A stretch of DNA of 64,000 nt from Sceloporus undulatus (Eukaryota > Chordata > Lepidosauria > Squamata > Phrynosomatidae). The translations under genes were made by a program, and so were the position numbers. Under the pieces are notes generated by a model. It did not search any database. It had not been told where the DNA came from and was given only the letters and a program-made list of their open reading frames with translations. This document shows, piece by piece, positions 31,682-40,659 of this stretch (position 1 is its first letter; the number at the start of each line of letters is the position of its first letter). The stretch spans positions 106,255,006-106,319,005 of the forward strand of contig NC_056527.1 in NCBI RefSeq assembly GCF_019175285.1. Direction: 5' to 3'.

Positions 31682-32578
31682 CTATCCTTGGATGAAAATC
31701 AGCCTTGCAGAATACACCAAGTCAGCAAGATAAATCAGCAAATTGAGAGCTGTCAGGACAGCAATGGCAACCCATTTGTCCCAGAAGCAGAATGATCCAC
31801 AGTTGCCCGGCCGGGAGGGATATCCATTATGTTTCCTGTCAAACTTGTAGATAGGCCAGATGATGGTGGCTGTTGCGTACATGAGCACAGCCAGAAGAGT
31901 GTAGCCACTGAGGAACTTGTTGAATGGACAAGGCAGCCAGCCAGTGCATTCGCCAATGCAGAGGATGATAACCACCAGAGAAAGGATGAAGCAAATGCAG
32001 TAGACAGCCATGCACCATTGAACAGCCTCTGGGTGATCATAAGAAATCGGTTCACTGATGAAGACAAAGATGATGCAAGCAATGAAGGTCTCTACCACCT
32101 TGAGCAGGCCAGGGACGGTGGCCATGTATCCAGTGACTTCTCCCGGTTTAGCTTTGGTTATGGTAACCTCTGTGGAATATGCCAAACAGGCAAGGCAGGA
32201 GAACACTGTGGCAGCAATGCGATATCCTCGCTCTTCACGGTAAAGGTTTTGGTTCTGAATGAAGGTTACTGGATAGATGATGGAAGCAGAGAGGCACACC
32301 AAGGTGGCATACATGGCAAAAGTGATGGGGAAGTTCTTCCAGGAGACTGGCATGCGGTGCTGAAGGCCAACAACTTCTACCACCAAGATGACAATGGTGA
32401 TGGCAAAGCAAATGCACCATGAGAACATGCACCACTCTCCATTACGGCCCTGCCAGGCATGGCGGTGGACTACCAAGCTGAAAGCAACACATGTAAAAAT
32501 TGCTTCCAACAGGCGGACAATACCCAGTTGAGAAGTCAGGGCACTAGTGTTGACTGATTTTGAGCGGGTGACCGGCAT
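31682..32578 (-). CDS. MYADM: Myeloid-associated differentiation marker, complete coding region
   Basis: This is an intact 298-residue protein in one exon, as in mammals. MYADM is a membrane-raft protein that works with Rac1 at the cell surface in membrane organisation, spreading and barrier function. Eight hydrophobic segments are visible (about 20-39, 49-71, 83-105, 118-136, 152-175, 187-209, 222-244, 268-292), forming two MARVEL domains (about 17-146 and 151-297). Family motifs include '[15 protein letters not shown]', 'CLSASIIYP', '[16 protein letters not shown]' and '[13 protein letters not shown]'. These are closer to MYADM than to MYADML2. The N-terminus is shorter than the Thr-rich human one (322 residues). 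The start is the first Met of the frame and begins MPVT as in human. A good 3' splice site sits 11 bases upstream of it. No frameshift or missing core segment is seen. Confidence 0.93.
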   Translation of the reverse strand: MPVTRSKSVNTSALTSQLGIVRLLEAIFTCVAFSLVVHRHAWQGRNGEWCMFSWCICFAITIVILVVEVVGLQHRMPVSWKNFPITFAMYATLVCLSASIIYPVTFIQNQNLYREERGYRIAATVFSCLACLAYSTEVTITKAKPGEVTGYMATVPGLLKVVETFIACIIFVFISEPISYDHPEAVQWCMAVYCICFILSLVVIILCIGECTGWLPCPFNKFLSGYTLLAVLMYATATIIWPIYKFDRKHNGYPSRPGNCGSFCFWDKWVAIAVLTALNLLIYLADLVYSARLIFIQG

Positions 32579-32589
32579 CGTGGAAAGAT

Positions 32590-32602
32590 CTAAAAAGAAT
32601 TA
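32590..32602 (-). promoter_or_regulatory. 3' splice site just upstream of the MYADM start codon
   Basis: The minus strand reads 'cttaattctttttag' and then the exon 'atctttccacgATG'. The polypyrimidine tract and AG place the coding exon start at 32,589, leaving 11 bases of leader. So the 5' leader is spliced and the promoter lies further to the right, as known for mammalian MYADM. Confidence 0.7.
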
Positions 32603-32639
32603 AGATACATGATGCAATATGTTAAAACAAGCCAGTAAA

Positions 32640-32860
32640 CAATATGCAATTTAGGAAGTGTATGTGGATCAGATGGTATAGAGCTACAAATTCCATCAAC
32701 CATAGCCAGCATGTGAGGACTGACTTCCAAGTTGTGTCTCCAACAACTCCTTGTCTCTATCATAGAGCAGAAGTGAGGAATTTGCTGCTCTCCAGTCACA
32801 AGCACCATGAAGTTTAGCCAAGATGGGCCAATGTCCAAGGATTCTGGTAGCTGTAGGTCT
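32640..32860. mobile_element. Repeat of the 'ctacaaattccatcaaccat' family, diverged
   Basis: Two opposed halves: 'ctacaaattccatcaaccatagccagcat' class sequence at the left, and 'tagccaagatgggccaatgt' plus 'ctggtagctgtag' at the right. It resembles the common squamate 'ggccctccagatg' MITE. It lies in the first MYADM intron. Confidence 0.4.
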
Positions 32861-32984
32861 ACTAGTCTCTAGATAGCCACCAATTGTTCACTTTTGGGTC
32901 CAATGTCAGGTTCTGACTACAGAGGCCAAGGTTTAGCCCTAAAACTCATAAGAGTGAACTTGGTCAAACCATGATCAGTCAATG

Positions 32985-33312
32985 GAGTTTATCAGACAAG
33001 GGGAATTGGAAGTATAATCTGATGGTAATCTGAACGCAATCATGGGGTTTAACTTTATTGCGTGATATCCCACTACATACAAATTCGGGCAATGGAAAGT
33101 CAGTCCAAACACAATCATGTGGTTTCACGTTATTGCGTGATAGACTGCCACAAGCAAACTCGGGCAATGGCATGCTATTTTCGGGCAATGGGGAGCCAGT
33201 TTGAATGCGTATTGACGTAATTGTGCGAAACTAGCGACTTTAAGTGAATGCGTTTTGGCCCCACTTTCTTTTCATTCAAATTTAAGAGAAATTCCTCCCA
33301 TGTGATAAACTC
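32985..33312. mobile_element. MITE, family T, with internal tandem duplication
   Basis: The ends are GAGTTTATCAGACAAGGGG and 'cctcccatgtgataaactc'. Inside, a unit of roughly 80 bp is repeated: 'caatcatggggtttaacttt' + 'attgcgtgatatccc', then 'caatcatgtggtttcacgtt' + 'attgcgtgatagact', each followed by 'cgggcaatgg'. No gene is present; an in-frame 69-codon stretch is only the duplicated MITE. Confidence 0.6.
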
Positions 33313-33319
33313 AAAGCTA

Positions 33320-33765
33320 AGGTATCTCATCAAGTTCCAATAAGAATGAAAATCGGGGAAAGTATTTCATCCAACACCAGCTATGATCCCATACCTACCA
33401 GCATACACTCTTTCAAGAAATGTAGCCCTTTAGAGGAAGGGAAAGGGTTCCTGACTACTTGTGTACAGCAACTCTTCTGAACTCCTGAGATGGAGTGGGA
33501 GTGGGAGGAGAGGGATAAAAACACACTAAATACAGTATATTTCTCAACCTGTTATCCAGTCTGGAACATATGTGAACATAAAAGAACTGTCATCCCTTTC
33601 TTATGATACTTGAAATTGGGGACTACACTCCAGAAAAGACAATTGGCCTGAGCATTCTCCCAGGAAGAATGTAATCCAATCATCAAGAATAAAATCAAAT
33701 GGGTTTCTTAAAAACTCAACAATTCAACATGTTTCATGAAGGACTAGACAATTCATAACACTTAG
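33320..33765. other. Intergenic or MYADM 5' intron, nothing recognised
   Basis: No repeat, no exon-like pattern. Confidence 0.4.
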
Positions 33766-33768
33766 GAG

Positions 33769-34030
33769 TTTATCACACGGAGGAAATCCCATACAAAATT
33801 GGGGGTTTAAATTGGGGGGGGGAATCCAAAAGTGGGTTGATTTTCACACGATGTTGTTGTTAAACTAAGGTTAACCCGAATGGAAAGTGGAGAGCAAGTA
33901 GACAAAAGCCACTCCTTTTTACTTTCGGAAAACCCTGAAGGTAAAAAAGAGCAGCTTTTGTACTTTCCATTCAGGTTAACATTAGTTTAACAACAACATG
34001 TGTGAAAACCAAACCACTTTTGAAGGTTTT
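33769..34030. mobile_element. Palindromic MITE, family T relative
   Basis: 'gagtttatcacacggaggaa' opens it. Then 'cacacgatgttgttgttaaa' … 'ggttaacccgaatggaaagt' pairs with 'actttccattcaggttaaca' … 'tttaacaacaacatgtgtga' around a centre near 33,915. The arms are about 55 bp and imperfect. Confidence 0.6.
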
Positions 34031-34218
34031 TTCTAGCTTAAATCCATGAGAACATGCTATGAAATCCTGTGATTTGCAGTTTAGGGAAGGGCATTTGGAA
34101 TTCTCATCCAGAGAGTTTTAGTGCATTCTAGATCACCAAATCACATATCCCTGGATTCTATGTCTCCATGGCAGTCGAAGTGGAATATAGTGCTATAATT
34201 GTATGATGTGAAAGAGCC
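34031..34218. mobile_element. MITE related to family A (diverged)
   Basis: 'gaaatcctgtgatttgcagt' and 'gtgctataattgtatgatgt' match the element at 10,685-10,912 in reverse. Confidence 0.45.
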
Positions 34219-34337
34219 CCTAGTAGATCTGAGGTTAGGAAACATTGGATTTGAATAACAGATGTGGTTGATTCAGATTCAGTCTCCTTTCTGCCATGAA
34301 AGCCAACTGCATGACTCTCTAGCCCTATCTCTTCACT

Positions 34338-34735
34338 TGTCATAGAATCATAGAATCGGAAGAGACCACAAGGGCCATCCAGTCCAACCCCCTGCCATGC
34401 AGGAACTCACAAACAAAGCATCCCTAACAGATGGTCATTCAGCCTCTGTTTAAAGACCTCCAAGGAAGGAGACTCCACTACACTCCAAGGGAGTATGTTC
34501 CACTGTCGAACAGCCCTTACTGTCAGGACGTTCCTCCTAATGTTGAGGTGGAATCTCTTTTCCTGGAACTTGCATCCATTGTTCCGTGTCCTGTTCTATC
34601 TATCTTTCCATCTAGTCTGGTACACATGGCTACTCTGGTAACAAAATGGAGCTCCTTGGAGGAAGGTTTTTCTGAGTGTTCAAACCACTTTATCAATTCA
34701 TATATGGAATGAAGATTAAAAGAGACTTCCACTGT
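34338..34735 (-). mobile_element. CR1 LINE 3' end
   Basis: The plus strand opens with 'catagaatcatagaatcgga', the complement of the (ATTCTATGAT)n repeat that ends CR1 elements. It continues with 'ccagtccaaccccctgccat', 'ccactgtcgaacagccctta' and 'aggacgttcctcctaatgtt'. Only the 3' untranslated end is present. Confidence 0.8.
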
Positions 34736-34792
34736 CCTATAGTTTATGTTACTGAGGCTTACCACTTCCTAACTGATCACTTGGTGTGGTTT

Positions 34793-34987
34793 GTTGTTGT
34801 GTGTTTTCAATTAGTTTCCAATTTATGGCATCTCTAAGGTGTTGCCATATCAAATGGTGTTCTGAAGTTGAGAGTGTGTGACTCACTCAATGTCACCCAG
34901 TGGTTTCCATGACAGAGCAGAGAATCAGACCCTGGCCTGCCTCCAGAGTCATAGTCCAATGCTCAAACCACTCCACCACATTGGCTC
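34793..34987 (-). mobile_element. Sauria-type SINE
   Basis: Complement of tail 'gttgttgtgtgttttcaatt', body 'gagagtgtgtgactcactca', head complement 'gctcaaaccactccaccaca'. It is complete but diverged. Confidence 0.8.
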
Positions 34988-35293
34988 TAACTTGTGGTAG
35001 TGCGCTGAAAATCAAGAGTGCTGAGACACAGATTCAAATTCCTATAGAGCCACAAAACTGACTGTGTAGCTTTGGGTCACCACCTCTTGCAGTCTAACCT
35101 AAAAAGAGATGGAGCTCATTCAAGAATTTGGAAGGAAGATAAGATTTAAATATAATCTACATCAGCAATAATGAATAACACAGGTCCAAAAAAAGGACAA
35201 ACTGGCCTCTGAAGTATCACCCTGAAGCATTTCATCCACTTCACTCTCCAAACCCATCCCCAAAGGATTTGACCCTTCACAATATATTAAGAA

Positions 35294-35530
35294 GAGCAGC
35301 ATGGCATGGTGGTTTGAGTGTTGGACTATGACTCTGGAGACCAGGGTTCAATACCTTACTCAACCATGAAACCCCCTGGGTGACCGTGGGCAAGTCACAC
35401 ACTCTCAGCCTCAGGGGAAGTCAATGGCAAACCTCCTCTGAACAAATCTTGTCAAGAAAATCCCATTATAGCTTTGCCTTAGGGTCACCATAAGTTGGAA
35501 TTGACTTGATGTCACACAACAATAACAACA
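35294..35530 (+). mobile_element. Sauria-type SINE
   Basis: 'ggtttgagtgttggactatg', 'gggtgaccgtgggcaagtca', 'ccataagttggaattgactt' and an 'acaacaataac' tail. Full length. Confidence 0.85.
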
Positions 35531-35678
35531 ATCTGCTAACCAACTCCCAGGACTTTTTCACATTCACACAGTGAGAATGCGTATTTGTGGCAGAGGTAAC
35601 CATGCCTCTCTAATTAAGTATCTTCACTTGCTGATACAGATTGCATCTGTGGTTAAATTCATGTAGTCCAGAGCTGTT

Positions 35679-35868
35679 GTTGTTATTGTGTGCCTTCGAG
35701 TCATTTCTGACTTATGGTGACCGTATCACAGGATTTTCTTGGGAAGAATTGTTCAGAGGGGGTTTCTCATAGCTTTCCACTTGCCCAAAGTCACCCAGTG
35801 AGTTTCACCCAGTGAATTTCCAAGATTTCTAGTCCAAAACTCAAACCACTACAACATGTTGGCTTGCT
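35679..35868 (-). mobile_element. Sauria-type SINE
   Basis: 'attgtgtgccttcgagtcat' (tail complement) to 'actcaaaccactacaacatg' (head complement), with a shortened body. Confidence 0.8.
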
Positions 35869-36058
35869 AGGATCTACCTACCAGTCAAATAAGAGAACCA
35901 CTGTCTCTGCTCCACTTGGACTACTTTGGAAAAATGCAAGATACACAGCAGGAAAGGGGGCTACTTTACCACTGCATTACTTACTTTTCTATCCATCACA
36001 TTCTCTTTCTTTATCTGCTTCCTTCCAATATAATCTTCACCAGCTACAATCATGCTTT

Positions 36059-36138
36059 ATACAGTTGGCCCTCTGTATCTATGGATTCTTTATCCATGAA
36101 TTCAACCATCCACAGCTTGAAAATATTCTATATACTGT
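36059..36138 (-). mobile_element. Tigger-like MITE, one end only
   Basis: 'acagttggccctctgtatct' followed by 'ttcaaccatccacagcttga', then directly 'actgta' and the next element. Confidence 0.6.
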
Positions 36139-36245
36139 ACAGTGAGCCCTTGTTATCCTTTGGGGTTTGGTATCCTCCATGGATACTAAAATCCATGGAT
36201 GCGCAAGTTCCATTAAATACAATGGTGTAGTAAAATGGTGTACCT
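36139..36245 (+). mobile_element. Tigger-like MITE, left half (split by hAT-like element)
   Basis: 'acagtgagcccttgttatcc' to 'taaaatggtgtacct'. The right half resumes at 36,837 with 'tatataaaatgggaaaatca' and ends near 36,945 with 'atatggagggctgactgt'. Confidence 0.8.
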
Positions 36246-36828
36246 CAGAGGTGTCAGTAGGGAGCTGCTCCTCAAACATCAGTGTTTGGCAGAAACAGAC
36301 TGTGTGACATCAGAATGCTTCCCTTTAAAATGCTTTAAGAGATAGTGTGAGTGGAGAGAAGCTCAGTGGGAGGAGAAAGGAGAGGCCCCAGGTTTTGTTT
36401 TTAAAAAATTAAAATTTCAAAATTTGTTTTTATTTAAAATTTCAAATTTTGTTCTCTTTAAAATTTTCTTCAAAAACATCCATTTTACACAATTTTCACT
36501 TTAACCACATGAAACTATGTATATGTAAATATATTTAGGTTGTGTGTATGATATTGTAATTTCAAGCTAAAATTTTAATTTTGCTAGTTGTTTATGTCAC
36601 AACTATTGTTATTAGATTTAGTGATACATGGGAATTACAATTTATGAGTAACATTAGTGCAGAAAAACATTATTAAGGACATGGTATGGTATGGTATGGT
36701 ATGGTATGGTATGGTATGGTATGATATGGCATGGCATGGCATGGCATGGCATGGGAGCAGGTCAATGCAGGGGGAGGTGACACCATGAGTTACTGCACTG
36801 GGTGATACCAAGCCTAGTGACGCCACTG
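36246..36828. mobile_element. Non-autonomous hAT-like element, family H, best-defined copy
   Basis: 583 bp. Ends CAGAGGTGTCAGTAGGG and (complement) CAGTGGCGTCACTAGGCT. The flanks are 'gtgtacct' (36,238-36,245) and 'gtgttcct' (36,829-36,836), 7 of 8 identical. The flanking MITE continues across the insertion without loss. The core is AT-rich ('ttaaaatttcaaaatttgtt') and contains an ATGGT/ATGGC pentamer array. It has no transposase, so it depends on one supplied elsewhere. Confidence 0.8.
36684..36752. repeat. (ATGGT)n passing into (ATGGC)n
   Basis: About eight GGTAT units, one variant (gatat), then about five GGCAT units, inside the family H element. The homologous place in the 7449-8189 copy has a single 'tatggtg' and no array, so the expansion is specific to this copy. 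Confidence 0.9.
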
Positions 36829-36836
36829 GTGTTCCT

Positions 36837-36945
36837 TATATAAAATGGGAAAATCAAGGTTTGCTTCTTAGAATTTAGATATAGTCGTGGATGCTTGAAT
36901 CCACTGATAAAGAATACAGTAGTGGATATGGAGGGCTGACTGTGT
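36837..36945 (+). mobile_element. Tigger-like MITE, right half
   Basis: Continuation of 36,139-36,245 beyond the hAT-like insertion. Confidence 0.75.
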
Positions 36946-36950
36946 GTGTG

Positions 36951-37111
36951 TGTGCATATATCCAAAAAGCAAATTTTGATTTTGCCATTTTATATAACAG
37001 ACACCATTTTACTACATCATTGAATTTAATGGGACAAGCTTCCACGGATTTTGGTATCCACGGGAGATCCTGGAACCAAACCCCAGTGAATACCAAGGGC
37101 CTATTGTATTA
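36951..37111 (-). mobile_element. Tigger-like MITE, partial, opposite orientation
   Basis: 'gacaccattttactacatca', 'ttttggtatccacgggagat' and 'taccaagggcctattgta'. This is the third Tigger-like piece in 1 kb. Confidence 0.65.
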
Positions 37112-37119
37112 ACAAAGAA

Positions 37120-37780
37120 AGAACAGAAAATTTGGAATTGCTTAACATGATCCAAGCCTCGTCCAGGATTTTTGTATGGAGATCCCACCCGCTCACAGAA
37201 CATCTTCCAAATCTGTGGGGAGGCACTTTGGAGAATGTGAAGAGCCTAATCTACAACACACACACCCCTTCAGTCGGCCAAATTCCAGCTGTCTGAGAGA
37301 CAGATTTAGCCCAAGGGCCTTAAATTACTATCTCTTACCCTTCGGTACAAGTAACCCATGTTAAGTGAGATCAAGGACGAAACGAGACAATGGGGAAATC
37401 CATGAGCAGAAAGAAAACACAACCCTCTCTCCATTTTCCTGGTCACAATTGTTCCCATCTTGTTTTAGTATATTAGCATATTATTTTAGCATTTAGCATT
37501 TTTATTGTCTGTGTTTTATCGTCTGCTTTTAATTATGTTTGATGTTCCACCCTTTGGTAGAAACAGCATTATAAATCATCTTCACCATCATCATCATCTC
37601 TACCTGCTGCCTGCTCCATGGAGCATAACATACAGGTAACCATAAGGTAACCTCAGTCTTGTTGACTTAACTGGACCTATTAAGAATGTCTGCACAGTTT
37701 GTCCTAAGATTTAGAAATAAAATGTAAATTTGTTTTTGTTTTAAATTGGGAACAGGAAGTGGAAATGTTGTCACATTAGG
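37120..37780. other. Intergenic or intron, LINE-like tail
   Basis: 37,480-37,600 ('tttattgtctgtgttttatc', 'ccaccctttggtagaaacag', then CATCAT repeats) resembles a LINE 3' end. The rest is unassigned. Confidence 0.35.
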
Positions 37781-37784
37781 GAAT

Positions 37785-37880
37785 GCGTGGACCTCCAAGT
37801 GACTCCAGTTCCCATTAGCCTTAGCCAGCATAGCCAATGGCAAAGGTTCATAGACGCTGCCATTTGTTCCTCATCACTAT
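37785..37880. mobile_element. Fragment of the 'ggccctccagatg' repeat
   Basis: 'gtggacctccaagtgactcc' followed by 'agccttagccagcatagcca' and 'aatggcaaaggttcatagac'. Confidence 0.4.
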
Positions 37881-38247
37881 GCTAAGACTTAAGAATTACT
37901 CTTTTTTTTAAAAAAAATAAAGCAATATAATGGTCTGGTGCCAAAACCACTATATTTCTGATGCCAAGCAAAACCGCTTGTTATTTACCCAAACATTTTA
38001 AAGTTATTATCAGTCTCTTCAAATATTTCATTTGTTTACAATCTGTCAATACCATTCTATAACCACATTCTTTGGAAGCATAGAGGCCAAGTGTTCAAAT
38101 GCAGCACTTGTTTTTATGCTTTGTACATAGTAGGACAGGAAGTGGTACAAATATGTTTGAAATAAGGACTGGGAATCATGAGGCCGTCCAGATGTTGTAA
38201 GACTGCAAGTCCATGAAACCTTACGCAACAGTGGGAGCTCCAGTTCA

Positions 38248-38492
38248 ACAAGAGCCAGTGGGGTGTAGTGGTTTGAGCGTTGGACCATGACTCTGGAAAC
38301 TAGGGTTCGAATCCCAGCTCAGCTATGTAAACCCACTGGGTGACTTTGGGCAAGTCACACTCTCTCAGCCTCAAGAGGAAGACAAAGGTGAACCCTCCCT
38401 GAACAAATCTTGCCAAGAAAACCTCATGATGGGTTTGCCCTAGGGTCACCATCAGTCAGGAATGACTTGAAAGCAAACAGTTCAATAATATT
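38248..38492 (+). mobile_element. Sauria-type SINE
   Basis: Head 'gccagtggggtgtagtggtt', box-B-like 'ggttcgaatcccagctcag', body 'ctctctcagcctcaagagga' and tail 'tgacttgaaagcaaacagtt'. A complete, well preserved copy. Confidence 0.85.
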
Positions 38493-38499
38493 TGGAAGT

Positions 38500-39340
38500 C
38501 CATGTGATTCCCACCTTTTCAAAATAAACATCAAAACAGGTTAGAAAGAAATACTGAAATACAATGTCTTTCTCTGTGTGATGGAGATGGAACCTGTATT
38601 TGTACATGTATATTATAAGGAGATATAAAGCTGTAACAGATGCTGTCACCCTTATACACCCAACCGTGGCCGATTATGGTGCCACGTCTGGGTGAGCAAA
38701 TGGGAATTCCTGAGGGAGGAGGGTCTGGGACATGTTTTTAAATGTGCCAAAATTAGGCTAGAGTCCACAAAGGCTAGAAACAGCTCCAAGCAAAGAATCT
38801 CTCAGCTTTTCTTGCTGGAGGACACTTCCTCATCTGGATTTCCTGCAAGGCCAGCAGTGGGGGCTGAGAAAGGCGGAAATATTTGCACACATCGCTTGCC
38901 ATATAAGGCCTGGAGAAAACCCCTTTTTCCAAAGTTGGACATTTGGTTTCAATCATGTTTCATGTCTAAACTGGAAAAGGAGAGGGAAAAAGCCTCCTCC
39001 TGGGCTCACTGCCAGCTCAGCCACCCTGCAGCTTGCTGTCTCTTCTTTCTGGGCCTTCTCCCAACAAGTCACATTGGCTCCTTTTCTCTTGTAAATCCTG
39101 CCCAGTTTCCCCATCGCCAAGATTCAGCAGCCCATCCCAGCAACTACAACTTCCTTCCCTTGTTTGCATTTCCATTTTCCCAGTCCTTTTTTGGAGTTTG
39201 TGTCCTGCAGTCTGTCTCGTCGTCCATCAGAACTAGTAGAGGCCAGATACTCATGGAGAAAAAGAAATAGCAGTGGGGTGGGTTGAGGGAAATAATAAGA
39301 AAGAGAAGGCTGTGGCAAAAGTGAGGATACTAAAATGGAG
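38500..39340. other. Intergenic or intron, nothing recognised
   Basis: A 192-codon plus-strand frame (38,692-39,270) has no recognisable domain, low-complexity Ser/Leu-rich sequence and no splice or codon signal. I do not call it a gene. Confidence 0.4.
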
Positions 39341-39341
39341 T

Positions 39342-39498
39342 ACAGTGGGCCCTTGTTATCCGCTAGGGTTTGGTTCCAGGATCTCCCGTGGATAACCGTA
39401 GATGCTCAAGTCCCATTAAATATAATGGCATGGCAAAATGATGTCCCTTATATAAAATGGAAAATCAAGGATGCTTGAATCAGCGGATAAAAAAGTGG
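39342..39498 (+). mobile_element. Tigger-like MITE, right end missing
   Basis: TACAGTGGGCCCTTGTTATC … 'gatgcttgaatcagcggata'. It stops before the second terminus. Confidence 0.7.
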
Positions 39499-39599
39499 CA
39501 ATCTGTTCACTACCTTGATGGTGCAACTGAAAAGAGATGATTAAAGCAGTTTGGCAAGTCAAACCACAAAGGTAAGTGGCTAGTAAAACATTGTGCTAG

Positions 39600-39826
39600 C
39601 CTGTCCAGACAGATATTGTCATGTCAGTTATATGGCATTCAAATACCCTCCAATATTTCACCAGTCAAAACTTGGACAAAAGCAACATCAAAGAGTGGAG
39701 GGAATGGCAAAAAATTAATAAGGAAGAATGCACATGTTAGGACAATGTGCAGTAGTTTGCTTTTGCCTGAACCTACTGGGAAGGTCAGGATTCTGCTTCT
39801 CCTCTCCTATCCATCTGCTGAGTTAG
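39600..39826 (-). mobile_element. Family Q fragment
   Basis: 'caatatttcaccagtcaaaa' and 'agtagtttgcttttgcctga' match 24,345-24,720. Confidence 0.45.
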
Positions 39827-39829
39827 GCC

Positions 39830-40100
39830 CTTTACATACCAGCCTGAAAGGCCAGCCTGGGGTCAGACTCAGCGCGTAGTATCCTTACAACGCACGCTTG
39901 ACTCTGCCCCTCAGGGCGCCCTGACGCTGCGTGCCACTCCACACTGTGTCGTGGTGCCCCCCTGGCGCTGCATCCAGATGACACAGCGCTAAAGGAGCAC
40001 CATATAGCTGCACTGCCGCGGCTAGGGCACCCTTTCGAGAGCACAAAAAGGAGCTTTTTGAGGCTCCTTTTTGCATTCTTGAAAGGCCGGATCGGGATCT
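39830..40100. mobile_element. GC-rich MITE-like element with foldback
   Basis: 'ggccctttacataccagcct' begins it. CG-rich blocks (gcgccctgacgctgcgtgcc, tggcgctgcatccagatgac) follow, and 40,045-40,078 forms a hairpin from 'aaaaaggagc' and 'gctccttttt'. It looks like a family P relative. It is not a CpG-island promoter as far as I can tell. Confidence 0.4.
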
Positions 40101-40119
40101 GTTGAGCCCCTTATTTGAG

Positions 40120-40300
40120 TATGGAGACCCTAAGGAGACCCTATGATGGGGTTTTCTTGGCAAGATTTGTTCAGAGGGGGTTTGCTTTTACCTTCCTATG
40201 AGGATGAGAGAGAGTGACTTGCCCAACCCCTCACCAGCGGTTTTCCACAGCTGAGTGGGAATATGAAACCTGGTCTCGAGTTGTAGTCCAATGCCTAAAT
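40120..40300 (-). mobile_element. Sauria-type SINE, tail missing
   Basis: 'tatgatggggttttcttggc' through 'gatgagagagagtgacttgc' to 'gttgtagtccaatgcctaaa'. Confidence 0.75.
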
Positions 40301-40301
40301 A

Positions 40302-40496
40302 TCCAAAAGGCACCAGATCCTGCCTGATCTTGGAACCTAAGTAGGGTCAGCTGCTTAATACTGGCCTGGAGATGGGAAACCTGTATTTCAGAGGAACAAA
40401 CTGGCAAAACCACCTCGTGAGGTTTTCTTGCCTAAGAAAACCCAATGAAATTTATGGGATCACCTTAAGTCAACAGGCAGCTTGAAGACACATTTC
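40302..40496 (+). mobile_element. 5S rRNA-derived SINE
   Basis: Plus strand 'ggcaccagatcctgcctgat', 'cttggaacctaagtagggtc' and 'gagatgggaaacc' correspond to 5S positions from the GATCTCGTCTGATCTC region through boxes A and C. The linker 'cagaggaacaaactggcaaa' and the tail 'aagtcaacaggcagcttgaa' follow. Complete. Confidence 0.8.
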
Positions 40497-40497
40497 A

Positions 40498-40655
40498 TAA
40501 GTTGCCTGTCGATTTTTGGCAACCCCATGAATTTCATAGGGCTTCCTTCCTCTGAAATATAGCATACAACACCTGATATTCATTGGCCATCTCCCATCCA
40601 AGTACTAACCAGGACAGATCCTGTTCAGCTTCCAAGATCAGACAGGATCTGGTAT
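40498..40655 (-). mobile_element. 5S rRNA-derived SINE, internally deleted
   Basis: Tail complement 'gttgcctgtcgatttttggc', then 'ctcccatccaagtactaacc' and 'cttccaagatcagacaggat'. About 30 bp of the linker is missing. It lies tail to tail with the preceding copy. Confidence 0.8.
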
Positions 40656-40659
40656 ACAC

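Noticed and set aside
38692-39270. 192-codon plus-strand reading frame
   Set aside because: Ser/Leu/Phe-rich, no domain, no splice sites or codon bias.
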